This document shows positions 12,017 to 22,799 of a DNA stretch of 64,000 nucleotides, piece after piece; position 1 is the first letter of the stretch; each line of letters opens with the position of its first letter. The notes under the pieces are model-generated. The model searched no databases, was not told the origin of the DNA, and saw only the letters and a list, made by a program, of their open reading frames with translations. The DNA lies in contig JAIWQS010000050.1 in NCBI GenBank assembly GCA_029891385.1, forward strand, positions 1-64,000, read 5' to 3'. This stretch comes from Erythroxylum novogranatense (Eukaryota > Streptophyta > Magnoliopsida > Malpighiales > Erythroxylaceae). Both the position numbers and the translations under genes were made by a program.

Positions 12017-12184
12017 ATGGCTGACTCTACGCCGGAAGGGCACTTGTTCAAGAAGGTCCGCACCAGAAAACGCGACAATGAAGCCTTTCCCGGACCCAAA
12101 CCGTCATACATCGCAGCGGTTTCAGGGTCATCGTCGAGGGATATCGCTGAGGAAGCCCCCCATTGGCCAGACGAAGAATATATT
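12017..12184 (+). pseudogene. LINE ORF1, 5' part (split by CACTA-1)
   Basis: The ATG at 12017 opens a frame of 56 codons up to an ATT codon at 12182-12184, where CACTA-1 starts. The segment is basic and proline/serine-rich (SYIAAVSG), then acidic (EEAPHWPDEEYI), as in the N-terminal region of plant LINE ORF1 proteins. Its frame continues without loss at 56051. The upstream part (about 11930-12016) probably belongs to the LINE 5' region. The function in the live element is an RNA-binding protein for retrotransposition. Confidence 0.8.
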
Positions 12185-12199
12185 CATTACAAGAAATTG
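12185..12199 (+). repeat. CACTA-1 left terminal inverted repeat
   Basis: CATTACAAGAAATTG, a CACTACAAGAAA-type terminus with T for C at the third base. ATT precedes it. Confidence 0.7.
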
Positions 12200-12239
12200 T
12201 ATTTTAAGTGAAGATAAAAGTTTTCGCTAAAAGTCGTAA

Positions 12240-13150
12240 TATTTGTCACTTTTACTAATAGTAACCAAATAAGTTGTCACCTCCCATCACAAATATCTCT
12301 GTCACAACTAAAATTGTGACTAATTTAAACAATGATTATAATAATGCAAAATTTTTGTGACACTAATATTGACACTAAAACTTGTTAAATGTGTGAAAAT
12401 TATATAGTCACAATAACTTCAAATACTTATGACAAATTTATCGTCACAAATAATATAAAGTAGTGACGAGTTAAGTCGTAACACAATTTCATTTTATTGT
12501 GACAAAATTACCGACACTAAAACCTATCAAATATGTGACAACACTATATGGTCACAACAACTGTACTTATTTATAGCAAGTTTGTTAACACAAATAATAT
12601 AAAGTAGTGATGAATAAAGTTGTAACAATACTTCATTATATTGTGACAAAAGTTTCGACACTAAAACATATGTAATTGTGACAACATTATATGAACACAA
12701 CAATTTTACATATTTATGACAAGTTTGTTAACACAAATAATATAAAGTAGTGACGAATGAAGTCATAACATTACTTCATTTTATTGTTACAACATTATCG
12801 CTACTAAAATAATTATAAATAGTGACAATATTTATCACTAATAATTTTTTTATCGGTGTCCATTACGCCTTGGTCACTAATATTTTAATAAAAATTTCAA
12901 CTTCATTACTCCACAAAATAAAAATTGGTTCTTATAGAAAATATTATCACTAATGTGTTTATTATTATCACAAATAAAACTATCAATTCAACGAAATTAT
13001 ATTAGTTGTAATTTTTTTACATAAATGGCTATATTGTCTAATGATTTCGTCACAAGTATGAAAGTTTATATGTTACAATAATGTTGTCACTAAATAAATA
13101 ATATAAGTTGCAATAAATTTATCATTGATACATCCGATATGTGTAACAAA
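12240..13150. repeat. CACTA-1 left subterminal repeats (~143 bp units)
   Basis: Degenerate tandem units. The marker TAATATAAAGTAGTGA recurs at about 12451, 12594 and 12737, a spacing of about 143 bp. Short GTGACAA and TTGTCAC words occur throughout in both orientations. Subterminal arrays of short words like these are known CACTA transposase binding regions; that role is inferred here. Confidence 0.7.
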
Positions 13151-13156
13151 TTTTCA

Positions 13157-13534
13157 CTAGAAAACCCAATGAAGAAGAAGTGAGTAGGCATCAATGTCAA
13201 ATGGATTAGTCATGCTCATGTTATCATCCATGGGGTCAAATGGATTAGTCATGCTCATGTTATCATCCTCGAGCTCGCTTATGGTTGATTGTAAAGATGA
13301 TTCTAGTTCCTTGTTACGTCCAATTGATCCGACGTTGAAGAAGAAGACCGATTTCGCTTCGTTCTTGTTTTTGTGGAGGTGGTGGCTGTTCTTGCTTAAT
13401 CATTGGTGAGAGTGGCTGATGAGTGAGAGGATCAATGCCCATTTTTCTAAGTTTTTTTCTTGATGTACATGTTCCAGTCGTTCTTGATTTCATTATCAAT
13501 TCTTCCTGGGAGATGCGAAGCTATCTTGGACCAT
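13157..13534 (-). pseudogene. R2R3-MYB exon 3 (captured gene fragment)
   Basis: On the minus strand a TTGACAG acceptor is followed by ATGGTCCAAGATAGC. Together with the AG end of exon 2 (42757) it gives N-R-W-S-K-I-A, the start of the second half of the MYB R3 repeat. It continues [20 protein letters not shown], then [17 protein letters not shown], a wording typical of MYB20/43/85-like proteins (subgroup 8, tentative). A frame change lies near 13350. A later frame ends at the TAG of 13157-13159. A 39-bp tandem duplication (13196-13268) repeats the DDNMSMTNPFD coding unit. The DNA-binding repeat R2 is absent from the window. Confidence 0.85.
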
Positions 13535-14700
13535 CTGTCAAGAAATAATAAGAAGTTATTTAGACTTTCAACAATTAATAATCATAGGCATAGGTTGTTT
13601 AGGACCACTGCAAACACAGAAATCATTGGAGCCACTAATGGTGGGAGGACCAGTTGGTTGTGACTAACATTTGTCATCAACTACATTAGTGAAATGCTCA
13701 TAGGCCCGGTATTTATGATGGTAATCATGTTATTCTCCATAAATCTATACCCAGAACCAACTAAAAGCAGCAGAACTATGAAGAATCAACGATGAAGATG
13801 AAAGTATATGAAGTAAAAAAGGAGACATAAAGCAAAGTTCTCGATGGCTTTAGTTTCAGACACAAATGCTTTAAGACAAAAATACTTTACAGCTGAAGTC
13901 AAAAAGGTAAGTGACTTAAATCACTCCCACGTGGTTCACTATTCAAATCAGAAGCAACTCAATCAAAGCACTGTTGTATCATTCATTACTCAAGCTCAAT
14001 ATTCAACAGGAATGTGAAACACACAAAGTAGATATACACATCACATAAGCAGCAATTATAGAAGCAAGAAAAATGAGTAGATGCAAAAACGCACAGCATA
14101 GAGGGATTCATTTAATGAATCACGTGATAGGCACATAAGGAGAGCAGACTCATCCAAGTCTTCACCGAAGGTCTTCATATTCAGCTATATAAAAAGAAAA
14201 CACAAGCTTCAGACATAGATTAGTACATACATAGATTGTATTCTTCATTCACAACATTCAATCTTCGAGAATGAGATCAAGAGTGAAAAGAAAAGGGTTT
14301 TGGGAGTGTGTTAGAATACTTACAGTAAGTATTAGGAGAGTTTGGAGACTCTTGCAAGTGATTTACAAATCACTCAAAATCTATAAAACCTTCTTCATTT
14401 TTCTATTCATTTAGTGAAAATCTTCACCACTGTGAAGTGGGAACCTTGGATGTAGATAGTTTTATACTATCGAACAAAGTAAAACTCTTGTCTTCTTTAA
14501 TTTTTCTGCAAGTTTATATCTGCAAAATAACCAAGTTTTTTCAAGTTATGTTTTTTGAAAGATAGCAGATTCAGTTCTTGAAGTTTAAAGATAACAAAAA
14601 CAGTATAAGTTACGTTACGTTAGTAATGTAAAGCAAAAGTAAATAATTAACTTAAATCAATGAAATATACACCAAAAATTTGGGAAAAATGTAACTTAAA
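13535..14700. other. MYB intron remnant and possible solo LTR
   Basis: The first part should be MYB intron. From about 13700 to 14560 the sequence resembles a retrotransposon LTR. It has a TATATAAAAAG box near 14185, a perfect 8-bp stem hairpin AGTGATTT-AC-AAATCACT near 14356-14373 and a later CTGCAAGTTTATATCTGCA segment. I found no certain TG...CA ends or target duplication, so the LTR call is weak. The left end of CACTA-2 should lie here but was not found. Confidence 0.35.
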
Positions 14701-14729
14701 GTTGGTTTAGAGAAACTACGACAAAGTTA

Positions 14730-15569
14730 TCACACCAATAGACCTTCACATTCCTCTCTTACATAATTAACTTCCTCACTATCATCATGGACATTCATAT
14801 TTCGTGCAGTAACATATTCTGACCCATACGTGAAATCCTCATCCTCATTATACATTTCCAACTCATAGTAACCCCTCGGGGGGGCCTTCAACACAACATA
14901 CCGATTAGATGAATCGGTTTCTCTAGAGTAAAACACTTGTTTTGCTTGCGATGCTAGGATAAAAGGCTCTCTCACATATTGATTCTGACTTTGGTGCAAA
15001 TTAACAAGTGTAAAACCTTCTTCAACTTTAACTCCATGTCCTACATTTGCCCAATCACACTTAAATATTGGAAGCTAAAATTTATGGTAATCTAATAAAA
15101 TAATCTCTTTTATCACCCCATAATATGTAACAACATCAACAACTTGTGAAGCATCTTTTGCACTTGATCTACATATTGTTGATGCCTCAATTGAAACACC
15201 ACTATTTTGTGTTGATTTTTCAACATCCTTTCAGGTGAAACCGTTGTCCATTTATAACATAACCACTATAGCTCTTGGCATAATTTCTTCGACCATTTGC
15301 AATCCATTTTAGTGTCTCCTATCATCATATACGTAAGTTTGGAATGAAACCTATATAGATGATTCCAAAAAGGAGTTAATATTATTGAAAAGAAAGCTTA
15401 CAAAATATATACAAAACATTTTTAGTGCAATACCTTTCCTTTCAACCATGTTGAAAAACTCTTTGCATGTGTCTTTTGAAGTAAGTTGTGATTCCTCTCA
15501 AGATTTTTATTCGATTCTTTTAACTCCTCCAAATGTATTCTAATAGCAATCAATGAAAAAATTATCTAC
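14730..15569 (-). pseudogene. TNP2-like CACTA transposase, C-terminal part
   Basis: Minus-strand remnant. The last open part, 14730-14999, has VFYSRETDSSNRYVVLKAPP and matches the end region that follows TNP2 in plant CACTA elements (DUF4216 type). Upstream, at 15000-15430, degenerate frames show the earlier DUF4216 wording, such as FQLPIFKCDWA-like text. The gene is interrupted at 15569 by the Tat element and continues at 35308. It acts as the transposase that cuts and joins CACTA ends in live elements. Confidence 0.75.
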
Positions 15570-16003
15570 TGGTTCATCCGATTCTCGCGTGGCGACATTG
15601 CCGTTTGGATCCATGGAATCGACTGCTGAACACAAGAATTTTGGCTTGAAGGTTCTTGCAAAACAAAGAAGGCAAGTCGGAGGTTGTTTCCCGAAAAGCC
15701 CCTCCGACGCTCAAGTCAGTCTTTTGTGTAGGTGGGATCGTCGTATGCAGAGAAAACTAGGGTTGTGATTATGTGATTACGTACCTCTATTATGGCAGAG
15801 TCGTACCTTATATATGGAGCAGGTGCTAGGTTTAAGTCTTTACGTCTGCATGGGAGACTTCCACCTACTAACGGGCTATGAATGTATTGATTGGGCCTGC
15901 GCCTGGCATAGCCAAAAGGTATGAGACTGATCCTTGAAAGATGGGTCGACCGACCCACGGGTCGTTATGACTAGGTTCGGGCCCAGCACGATCGGCCCGA
16001 CCA
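15570..16003 (-). repeat. 3' LTR of the Tat element
   Basis: Matches 34885-35302, including a shared stretch around GATCCATGGAATCGACTGC. It keeps about 16-20 bp around 15935-15955 that the other LTR lacks. Confidence 0.9.
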
Positions 16004-16018
16004 TAAGCCCCTACTCCT
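16004..16018 (-). other. Polypurine tract of the Tat element
   Basis: On the minus strand, AGGAGTAGGGGCTTA abuts the TGG of the 3' LTR, the expected plus-strand priming site. Confidence 0.6.
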
Positions 16019-16439
16019 CGAGTCCGAAAAGGAGAAGGGTTAGAAGGAGTATCTGGTCTTATAGCTCGTCCATAGGATGACTCGGTAGGCCCTCGGTCGG
16101 ATATCAAACATTGATGCGGATCGCTAGTATTGGGATCTGGCGGTTAAGTGTCCCGATCAGTTGGCATTGGTACTTATCGCATGGTAGCTCGCGCCAAGGT
16201 AGATCGGATCCACATCGTCATTGAGCGCGTGAAGGTACTTGGAGCATTTATTATTGACGGCGCGTGCCCTCTGACAGATATTCAAAATTTGTAACCGTTG
16301 TGCAGTTGTCACGTACGTCTTTTCAACTGTTGCGCCGCTCCGGGTTTCTAAGAACCCTAATTTACCTCCACTCAGATGCAGCCACGCGTCTGAGCTCGGC
16401 CTGGATTTTCACCACGCGTCAGGCGTTGGTTGGAACGCT

Positions 16440-16659
16440 CGTTCGATTGGTCTTCTATAAGTACTCGGGATCAACAGACTATGGGTTTTCTTCACGTTTG
16501 CTTCGTTATCTTGCTCTCACTTGCTCTTTTTCGTTTACAGTTCTCGAAAATTTCTTTCAGCCGTCGTCCGATTTTCCAACCTCAAATCACTAAATAGGTA
16601 CGTCCTTCTTCCCTCGTATCCTCCTCTAAAGTCTTTTCAAAGGTTTCTTCTTAGTGAGC
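16440..16659 (+). promoter_or_regulatory. Possible promoter and leader of the antisense Tat ORF
   Basis: A plus-strand TCTATAAGTA box (about 16453) is followed by a T/C-rich leader and an AG/GTACGT splice-donor-like site (about 16598) ahead of the ATG at 16660. The arrangement would allow transcription opposite to the retrotransposon. It is based on motifs only. Confidence 0.35.
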
Positions 16660-18960
16660 ATGTCGACGACCAGTTCTAGAAGTATGGTAGGAAACATTGA
16701 AGAAATCTTGACGAGAGAGCGGAAGGATGGGTTGGTTGTGGAGGAGCCACCGAGAAATGCATCGACGATGACCGTGGGGGAGTTGAATCGGTCGGTTATT
16801 AGGAACAACATCCCTTTGTCCTGGAGACCCAGGCTAGCCTTCAACCACGAACGAATCCACAGCAACCTGAGTGGGTATTTTGTTGTTTTTGATAGTTTTT
16901 TCTCGGTGGACTGTATGAGGCTCCCGTACACCCTGATTGTTGATGAGGTGTGCGCTGCCTATCACCGATGCCGAGCCAAATTCTCCGACAACCGGAGGTT
17001 TATCAATGGTTTGGCTTTCTTTGTGCCATCGATTAATTTGCCCTCTTCGATTAGCATCTGCGTCACTTTTTGAGGATGAACCAGAGTCCGAGCTCTGGGG
17101 ACGGGGTCCCTTCTTTGCTGTACAGGGATGCCAGATATCGCCCGACCGGAACAGCTTTGAAAATCTCCGCTTGGGGGACGAAGTACTTCTTCGTGAAAGC
17201 CCCAGGATCCTCCTTCGAGTATCAGTCGTGGAGGTATCCTTTAGCCGAGCGATGGAACGACACGTCGAGCATATCTCTTAGTAGAGAGGAGTGGGAGGTG
17301 GTCGGTCGCATAAAGGAGCTCGGCTAATATAACTTCACTTGGCTCATTCTGGGATATCGCGGGGGGGCCTCGGTCGATTCCTTCCTACTCGACCCCCCGC
17401 CACAAATTAGCGGGCTAGGAGAGGAAACCGCCCCGCCTGGTTGACCCTTCGTGGTTCAATTATTTGCTATATTTTTTAGTATTGGTTTCGCTTTCTGACC
17501 TGTTTTATTGCTGTGTAGCCATGGTGAGGATAGAAGATTTCCCCGGGTCCTCCCTTCCCCCTAAATCCAAAAAGCAGGCCGAAAGGAAGAAAAAGAGGAA
17601 GGAGGCGGAGACCCGTGAAGGTGCTGCTCTGCCAGTGGAGCCAGGTCATGTGGTGTTGCTGGCCCCTCCATCCACTGATGACCGTCCTGTCGTGTCGGTA
17701 TCATTGTTGATCGTGTTGGCGAGCGCGGGTCAAGCGGGTTTAGAAGGGGAGGAGGAAGAGGAGGTGGAGCCACCTCTTAAGAGAAAAAAGACCGTCCGGG
17801 TTGCTGGTCAGTTTTCTCGTCCTTCGGATCAAGGCAAGGAGAAAGAGAAAATGGGAGAGCTTACTACTCGGTCGGATAAGGGCAAGGGGACGAAGCGAGC
17901 AGCGAGCGCTGATAAATGGGAGCCAGCGATTAGTCTGGATAAGACTACATCGCTCGCTAATCTCAATGTGGCTCTTCATATTGTCGAGAAGATCGTTCCC
18001 CCTGTGGACGAGGAGCGCATTGACTCGCTGACCCATCAGGAGCTATCGGCCCGTGTTGTCCGTGAAGCGCGCTAGGAGGAGCTTTGTCTGCCTCGATGCA
18101 TCGACGTATCGAATCGCTTCGACGGACTTATTCAATCATTGGACCAGAGGTGCATGATCTCCTTGAGCAGGTGAGGACTTTAAGGGCCGAGCTCTCTGAG
18201 GCCAAGGAAGAGAAAGATGTTCTCGGGGCTAAGCTCTCTTCTTTGGAAGAGGAGAGGAAGTTTTGGGAGGAGGAGAAGCGCCAAGGCTCGGCTCACGGGG
18301 AGGAGGAGAGAAACGCTGAAAGCTCGACTTCATGGAGGAGGAGGAGAAAAACAGGGTGATTGCAGTGAAGGGTGAGCTGGCCAAGGAGTGTGAGGTATTG
18401 TAGGGGGAAGTGGAGTCGGAGAGAGAGCTTAAAGAAAAGTTCCTCCAGGACTATCATGCAGTGGTGGAGGGTAGACACAGGACCGAGGATATACTGAGGG
18501 AGTTGCGATGCTCCCTCAAGAAGCAGAGGGTCGAGGCGATAAAGCATTGGAAAGAGCGAATCCTTCATGGGAAGTGCTTAGAGTTCACCTGCGACTTGAC
18601 CCTCTTGATCCTGAAAAGGTGCCATGAGGTTCACGTTCCTGACGGGGTGGAGTGTCCTTCGTTCGAGGATTATGTCGAGTCGCTGCTCCCCGAAGCTCTT
18701 GGCCTTTCGCTGGAAGAAATGAGGGAGAGCGGACCTTTGTTCCGAACGAGGAACTGGACCTTAGCTCAAGTGAGTCGGACGACCTTTCTCATGAGAATAT
18801 TCCTCCGGTTGCTCCCTTAGGCCCTGTTCCTGTCCCGATTGTTAAGTCCACTTCTGAGGCTTCTCCTGTGCATCCACCTACCTCCGAGGCTTCTCCTGCT
18901 CCCTCGACTATTCATACCTCTTCCCCGACTGTTCATAGCTCTCTTTCTGCTGATTTTTAA
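16660..18960 (+). pseudogene. Antisense extra ORF of a Tat element (putative plant transposon protein)
   Basis: A chain of plus-strand frames, opposite to gag-pol, lies between the 3' LTR and pol. The ATG at 16660 opens about 138 codons. The next frame, 17070-17327, contains WGTKYFFVKAPGSSFEYQSW, a globular-looking block. From 17521 comes a Lys/Glu-rich region (QAERKKKRKEAETRE). Coiled-coil-like Glu/Arg text follows at 18084-18560, then a Pro/Ser/Thr-rich tail to the TAA at 18958. Similar antisense ORFs are known in Grande and RIRE2; their function is not established. At least four frame changes break this copy. Confidence 0.7.
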
Positions 18961-19087
18961 AGCTCACCTGGTCGGGCTTGTGACCAGGATGGATTCAAAG
19001 AAATGAGATTCTTATTTTTGTCCTTCATTATTTCGAAGTCATTTTTCGTGTTTGTGTTCTTTATTTTCGATCTATAGTAGGATTTGA

Positions 19088-19741
19088 TAAAGTCTCTCAT
19101 GGCCGAACGACGTTGAGGTCGATCTATAGTCGAGGGCGAGCTATGGTCCCAAGGATCTTGTCTTGGTGACTTGGCCGAGCGATAGTCGAAGTCGATCGAT
19201 GGTTCCAAGGATCTCGTCTTAGCAACCTGGTTGATCTATAGTCGAGGCCGAGCTGTGGTTCCAAAGATCTTGTCTTGGCGACCCGGCTGAGCGATGTCGA
19301 AGTCGATCGATGGTTCCAAGGATCTCGTCTTGGTAACCTGGTCGATCTATAGTCGAGGCCGAGCTGTGGTCCTAAGGATCTTATCTTGGCGACCCGACCG
19401 AGCGATGTCGAAGTCGATCGATGTTTTCAAGGATCTCATCTTGGCAACCAGGTCGATCTATAGTCGAGGCCAATCTGTGGTCCCAAGGATCTTGTCTTGG
19501 CGACCCAGCCGAGCGATGTCGAAGTTGATCGATAGTTCCAAGGATCTCGTCTCGACAACCTGGTCGATCTATAGTCGAGGCCGAGCTGTGTTCCCAAGGA
19601 TCTTGTCTTGGCGACCCGACCGAACGATGTCGAAGTCGATCAATGGTTTCAAGGATCTCGTCTTAGCAACCTGGTCGATCTATAGTCGAGGCCGAGCTGT
19701 GGTCCCAAGGATCTTGTCTTGGCGACTCGACCGAGCGATAG
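19088..19741 (+). repeat. 111-bp minisatellite in the Tat 3' region
   Basis: GATCTATAGTCGAGG recurs at about 19121, 19233, 19344, 19455, 19566 and 19677, a regular spacing of 111-112 bp. Each unit has two half-units with the word AAGGATCT(T/C)(G/A)TCTT. Because 111 is a multiple of three, an apparent open frame runs through 19294-19746; it is repeat and not a gene. The array is cut at 19741 by the Tekay-type LTR. Confidence 0.88.
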
Positions 19742-22702
19742 TGTAACATCCCGTTTCTGCGAGCAGGGGTATTTTGGTAATTATGAGTTAGACTGATAGA
19801 CTGCACTGCATTCACTGATTGAATATGTTATTGGCCTCTAATTATAGAGGAATTGATTTCTTACATATGCATTTAATTATAGTACATGCATTCATGATTT
19901 TCCGCATTTCAATGTGACTAAGAACTGATTGGATTGTGAAGCAAATCGACTGGTCAATCGTGTTTAATTGAGGAATTGAGTTATTGGGTTCAAGTGAATG
20001 ATTTAGAATAGTTTATGAGTGGTGGTTATTTATAGTGGCTTATAGGAAATTTTAGAAATTAGAGAGATAATGCCCGATAGGAAATTTTAGAGTGATGATT
20101 AAATGATCAGATAAGATTGAAAGAATGGTTTAAGGGCAATGGAAAATAATTATGTTGAGCCATTGAAATTTAGAGACCGGAATATGGATCGATATAGAGA
20201 CCCGTGTCTATAAATAGTTAGGGTTTAGCAATTTTGGGGAAAAATCGAAGAAGGCATTTGCGAGTTCTCCTCTTCCCCTCTACGACGTTCTTGATTTCCT
20301 CCCATTGGTGAGGATTTCTTGATTTTCTTTAATGGGTTCTCTTCATTGATGTTAGTCTAACATGTTATAATGGTTGTTAAAGGTTGGAAGGTTTGATATT
20401 GGTAGATCGGAGGATTTGAAGGATTTTAGGTTTACTGGCGATCTTGAGAGATTTATGGATTCGAGCTTTGATTGGTAAGTTTTAATGAATTTAATGTTAT
20501 TATTAATGGTTTCTACTATATTTATGGCATTTATTATGTTTGATTGGGTAGTTGGGAGTGTTTCTGGATGTGTTTTGTTTTGGTGTTGTCGTGGCTGTGT
20601 AAAGGATCGAAGAGTAGATTTGTGGAAGTTTTGATTATTGTATATGTTAAGGATTCCGATGATGAAATTGTTTGATTTAGGTGTATTGAATTGTTTGAGA
20701 GTTGTTGAAAGAGGAAAGATTGGAATTGGAGAGTTATAGAGTCGGAAAGATGGGAATACTGGACTGGTGTGTTTAAAAGATGTGTTGGGGAAGAAGGAGA
20801 GCTGTATGTGTAGATTGGATTTAGATTGGAGACTACGCGGCTTAGTGTAGCTCGGCATGCGGACGAGCAGAGTGTAGCTCGGCATGCGGACGAGCAGAGT
20901 GTAGCTCGGCATGCTGAACAAGTTAGAGAGTGTAGCTTCGGATGCGACGAAAGCAGAGTGTAGCCCAAGATGCAGATTTAGCAGAGTGTAGCTCGGCATG
21001 CGACGAAGCAGAGTGTAGCTCAGCGATGCGGACGAAAGCAGAGTGTAGCCCGCAAGATGCAGCGATCAAACCACCAATGCGGATCGATCGGTCACGCGAG
21101 CGACCGACCTACCAGCTGTGTGTAGCTCGGCCATGCAGGCGAGCTGTGGTCGAGCGATCCTGCGTAGCTCGTCAGGCGAGCGAGCGGTTCAGCCAATGGG
21201 CTGTGGCTCACGCCAGTCGACGCAAGGGCATGAGGTCGAGCGCCAGTGCAATCACGGACGCGATGTCACTTGGTTTTTTCTCTCCTTGTTGACCTCATAC
21301 CTGTGTCCAAGAGGTGTGTTTGAGAAGTATTATGGAGTTAGAATTGAATTAAATGGTATTGAATTATAGTGATTAAGGTCCATCATAGTACATAGTGTGA
21401 CCTAAGTGTCAATTGGGACAATTGGAGTTTTAATTGGAAATTGCTATAGAGGTTTCGACCGAATGAATAGGAATTGGTGATAGAGAGTATGAATTGAGGA
21501 AATTGACTGAATTTTAGGATTGGATTAATTCATCACGATCAATTGAATAAAGAGGCAAAATTGGGCTTAAAAGTTCAAGATTGGGTTTTAGCACCGGAAA
21601 ATCGTGAACATGCATAGTACGTCATTTCACCGAGAGATATGCATTCATCGCATCGTTAATTGAGCATTTAGTAATGGGACTATATTTTACTGTTTTAGAG
21701 GCGTCGTTGGATCGTCGTTTCACGGACATTGCTTAGGAACTTCCAGCAAGAGCTTCGGAAGTTCTGGTGAGTAACCTAGTTGGTTTCTCAATCTCTTATG
21801 TGTTATGTGCTATGTATGTGAACTATCCGTGCTTTTGATTATGTGATTCGCATGAGATATGTATTAGTGAGAATTGTGAACGCATGCTAGGTATGAATAG
21901 GAATCAAGAATCGATGGCCAGATTGTCGGAGCACATTCTCGATCTCGACCGAGCTATAAGCTCATTAAATGTGATAAGTGAAAAGGGATTAGTGTATACC
22001 CGTAGGCTCTCCTATCCCTAGTGCTGCGTGGTCAGAAGTATACCCAGAGGGCTCTCCTACCCTCAAACGCGATTTACAGGTGATATGCCCAAAAATGGAT
22101 AACTCGACGCCCAAATACAATGCTAATAATGAATTGGAAATCATTGTGCATACGGTCCGTGATTATGCTATGAATGTGATATGGCCTAATGTAAGTGTGT
22201 GATTTTGATTGTATGAAATCTGATTTATGACATGTGTTGCCTCAGCACGTAATTTTATGTAATGCACGACTGGGTAAACCATCGATGATGGTTACTCATT
22301 GAGTTCATAAACTCACCCAAATTGCGACTATTTTTCGTGAGAATGGTAAAGTGTGACTCTAGCCCGGATTTTGAGATTTTTCCTTCGTGTGTCCGGTGAG
22401 AGAGCATGGCCCACATGTTGGTCACCGGGGACCTTTGGGATATTTTGGGATGACCTAGATAGAGCTCACTGTTTATTTTAGACATATGTAGTTGTAAATT
22501 ATGATGATATTGTATTTAGGATTTATGAATGCAATGAGAAGTACTCTTTGGTTTTGAAATTTAGTGATTGTGATTCATCGCTTTGATTATGTTGATGCCA
22601 TGAGGTTTTAATAGAAGCGATTGTTTGATAGGCACCTCATCGAAGGTATGTATCCAGACGACCTACAAAGCGACGGTGTATGCTCTACTGATGGGGGCTA
22701 CA
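19742..22702 (+). repeat. 5' LTR of the Tekay-type element
   Basis: About 2.96 kb, TG...CA. It matches 27260-30152 along its length with frequent small indels and substitutions. It contains tandem GTGTAGCTCGGCATGCGG motifs at 20845-21065. Confidence 0.9.
20845..21065 (+). repeat. Tandem ~27-bp motifs within the LTR
   Basis: GTGTAGCTCGGCATGCGG followed by ACGA(A)GCAGA repeats about every 27 bp, seven or more times, becoming irregular to the right. A shorter, more degraded set is at 28368-28520 in the other LTR. Frames of about 115-215 codons across this region in both senses come from the repeat. Confidence 0.8.
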
Positions 22703-22706
22703 TTGG

Positions 22707-22717
22707 TGGTATCGAGC
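22707..22717 (+). other. Primer binding site relic
   Basis: TGGTATCGAGC, one base short of the tRNA-iMet site TGGTATCAGAGC, a few bases after the LTR end. Confidence 0.6.
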
Positions 22718-22799
22718 ATGGTTTGGCATCTTTGGGCATAGTATATTTTAGGCTTGAATTATGTGAGAAAAGAAAGAAATTGATCAGAATTGTGATTTT

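Noticed and set aside
11828..12043. 71-codon minus-strand frame upstream of CPI1
   Set aside because: It overlaps the LINE ORF1 start in antisense and shows no recognisable domain.
19294..19746. 150-codon plus-strand frame as a gene
   Set aside because: It is the 111-bp minisatellite read in frame; the protein is the same 37-residue unit repeated.
20352..20999. 215-codon minus-strand frame
   Set aside because: It lies wholly in the Tekay LTR and reads through the ~27-bp motifs. The equivalent frame in the other LTR is shorter and different.
20845..21065. CRISPR-like array
   Set aside because: The units are contiguous with no spacers, they lie in an LTR, and the DNA is plant nuclear.
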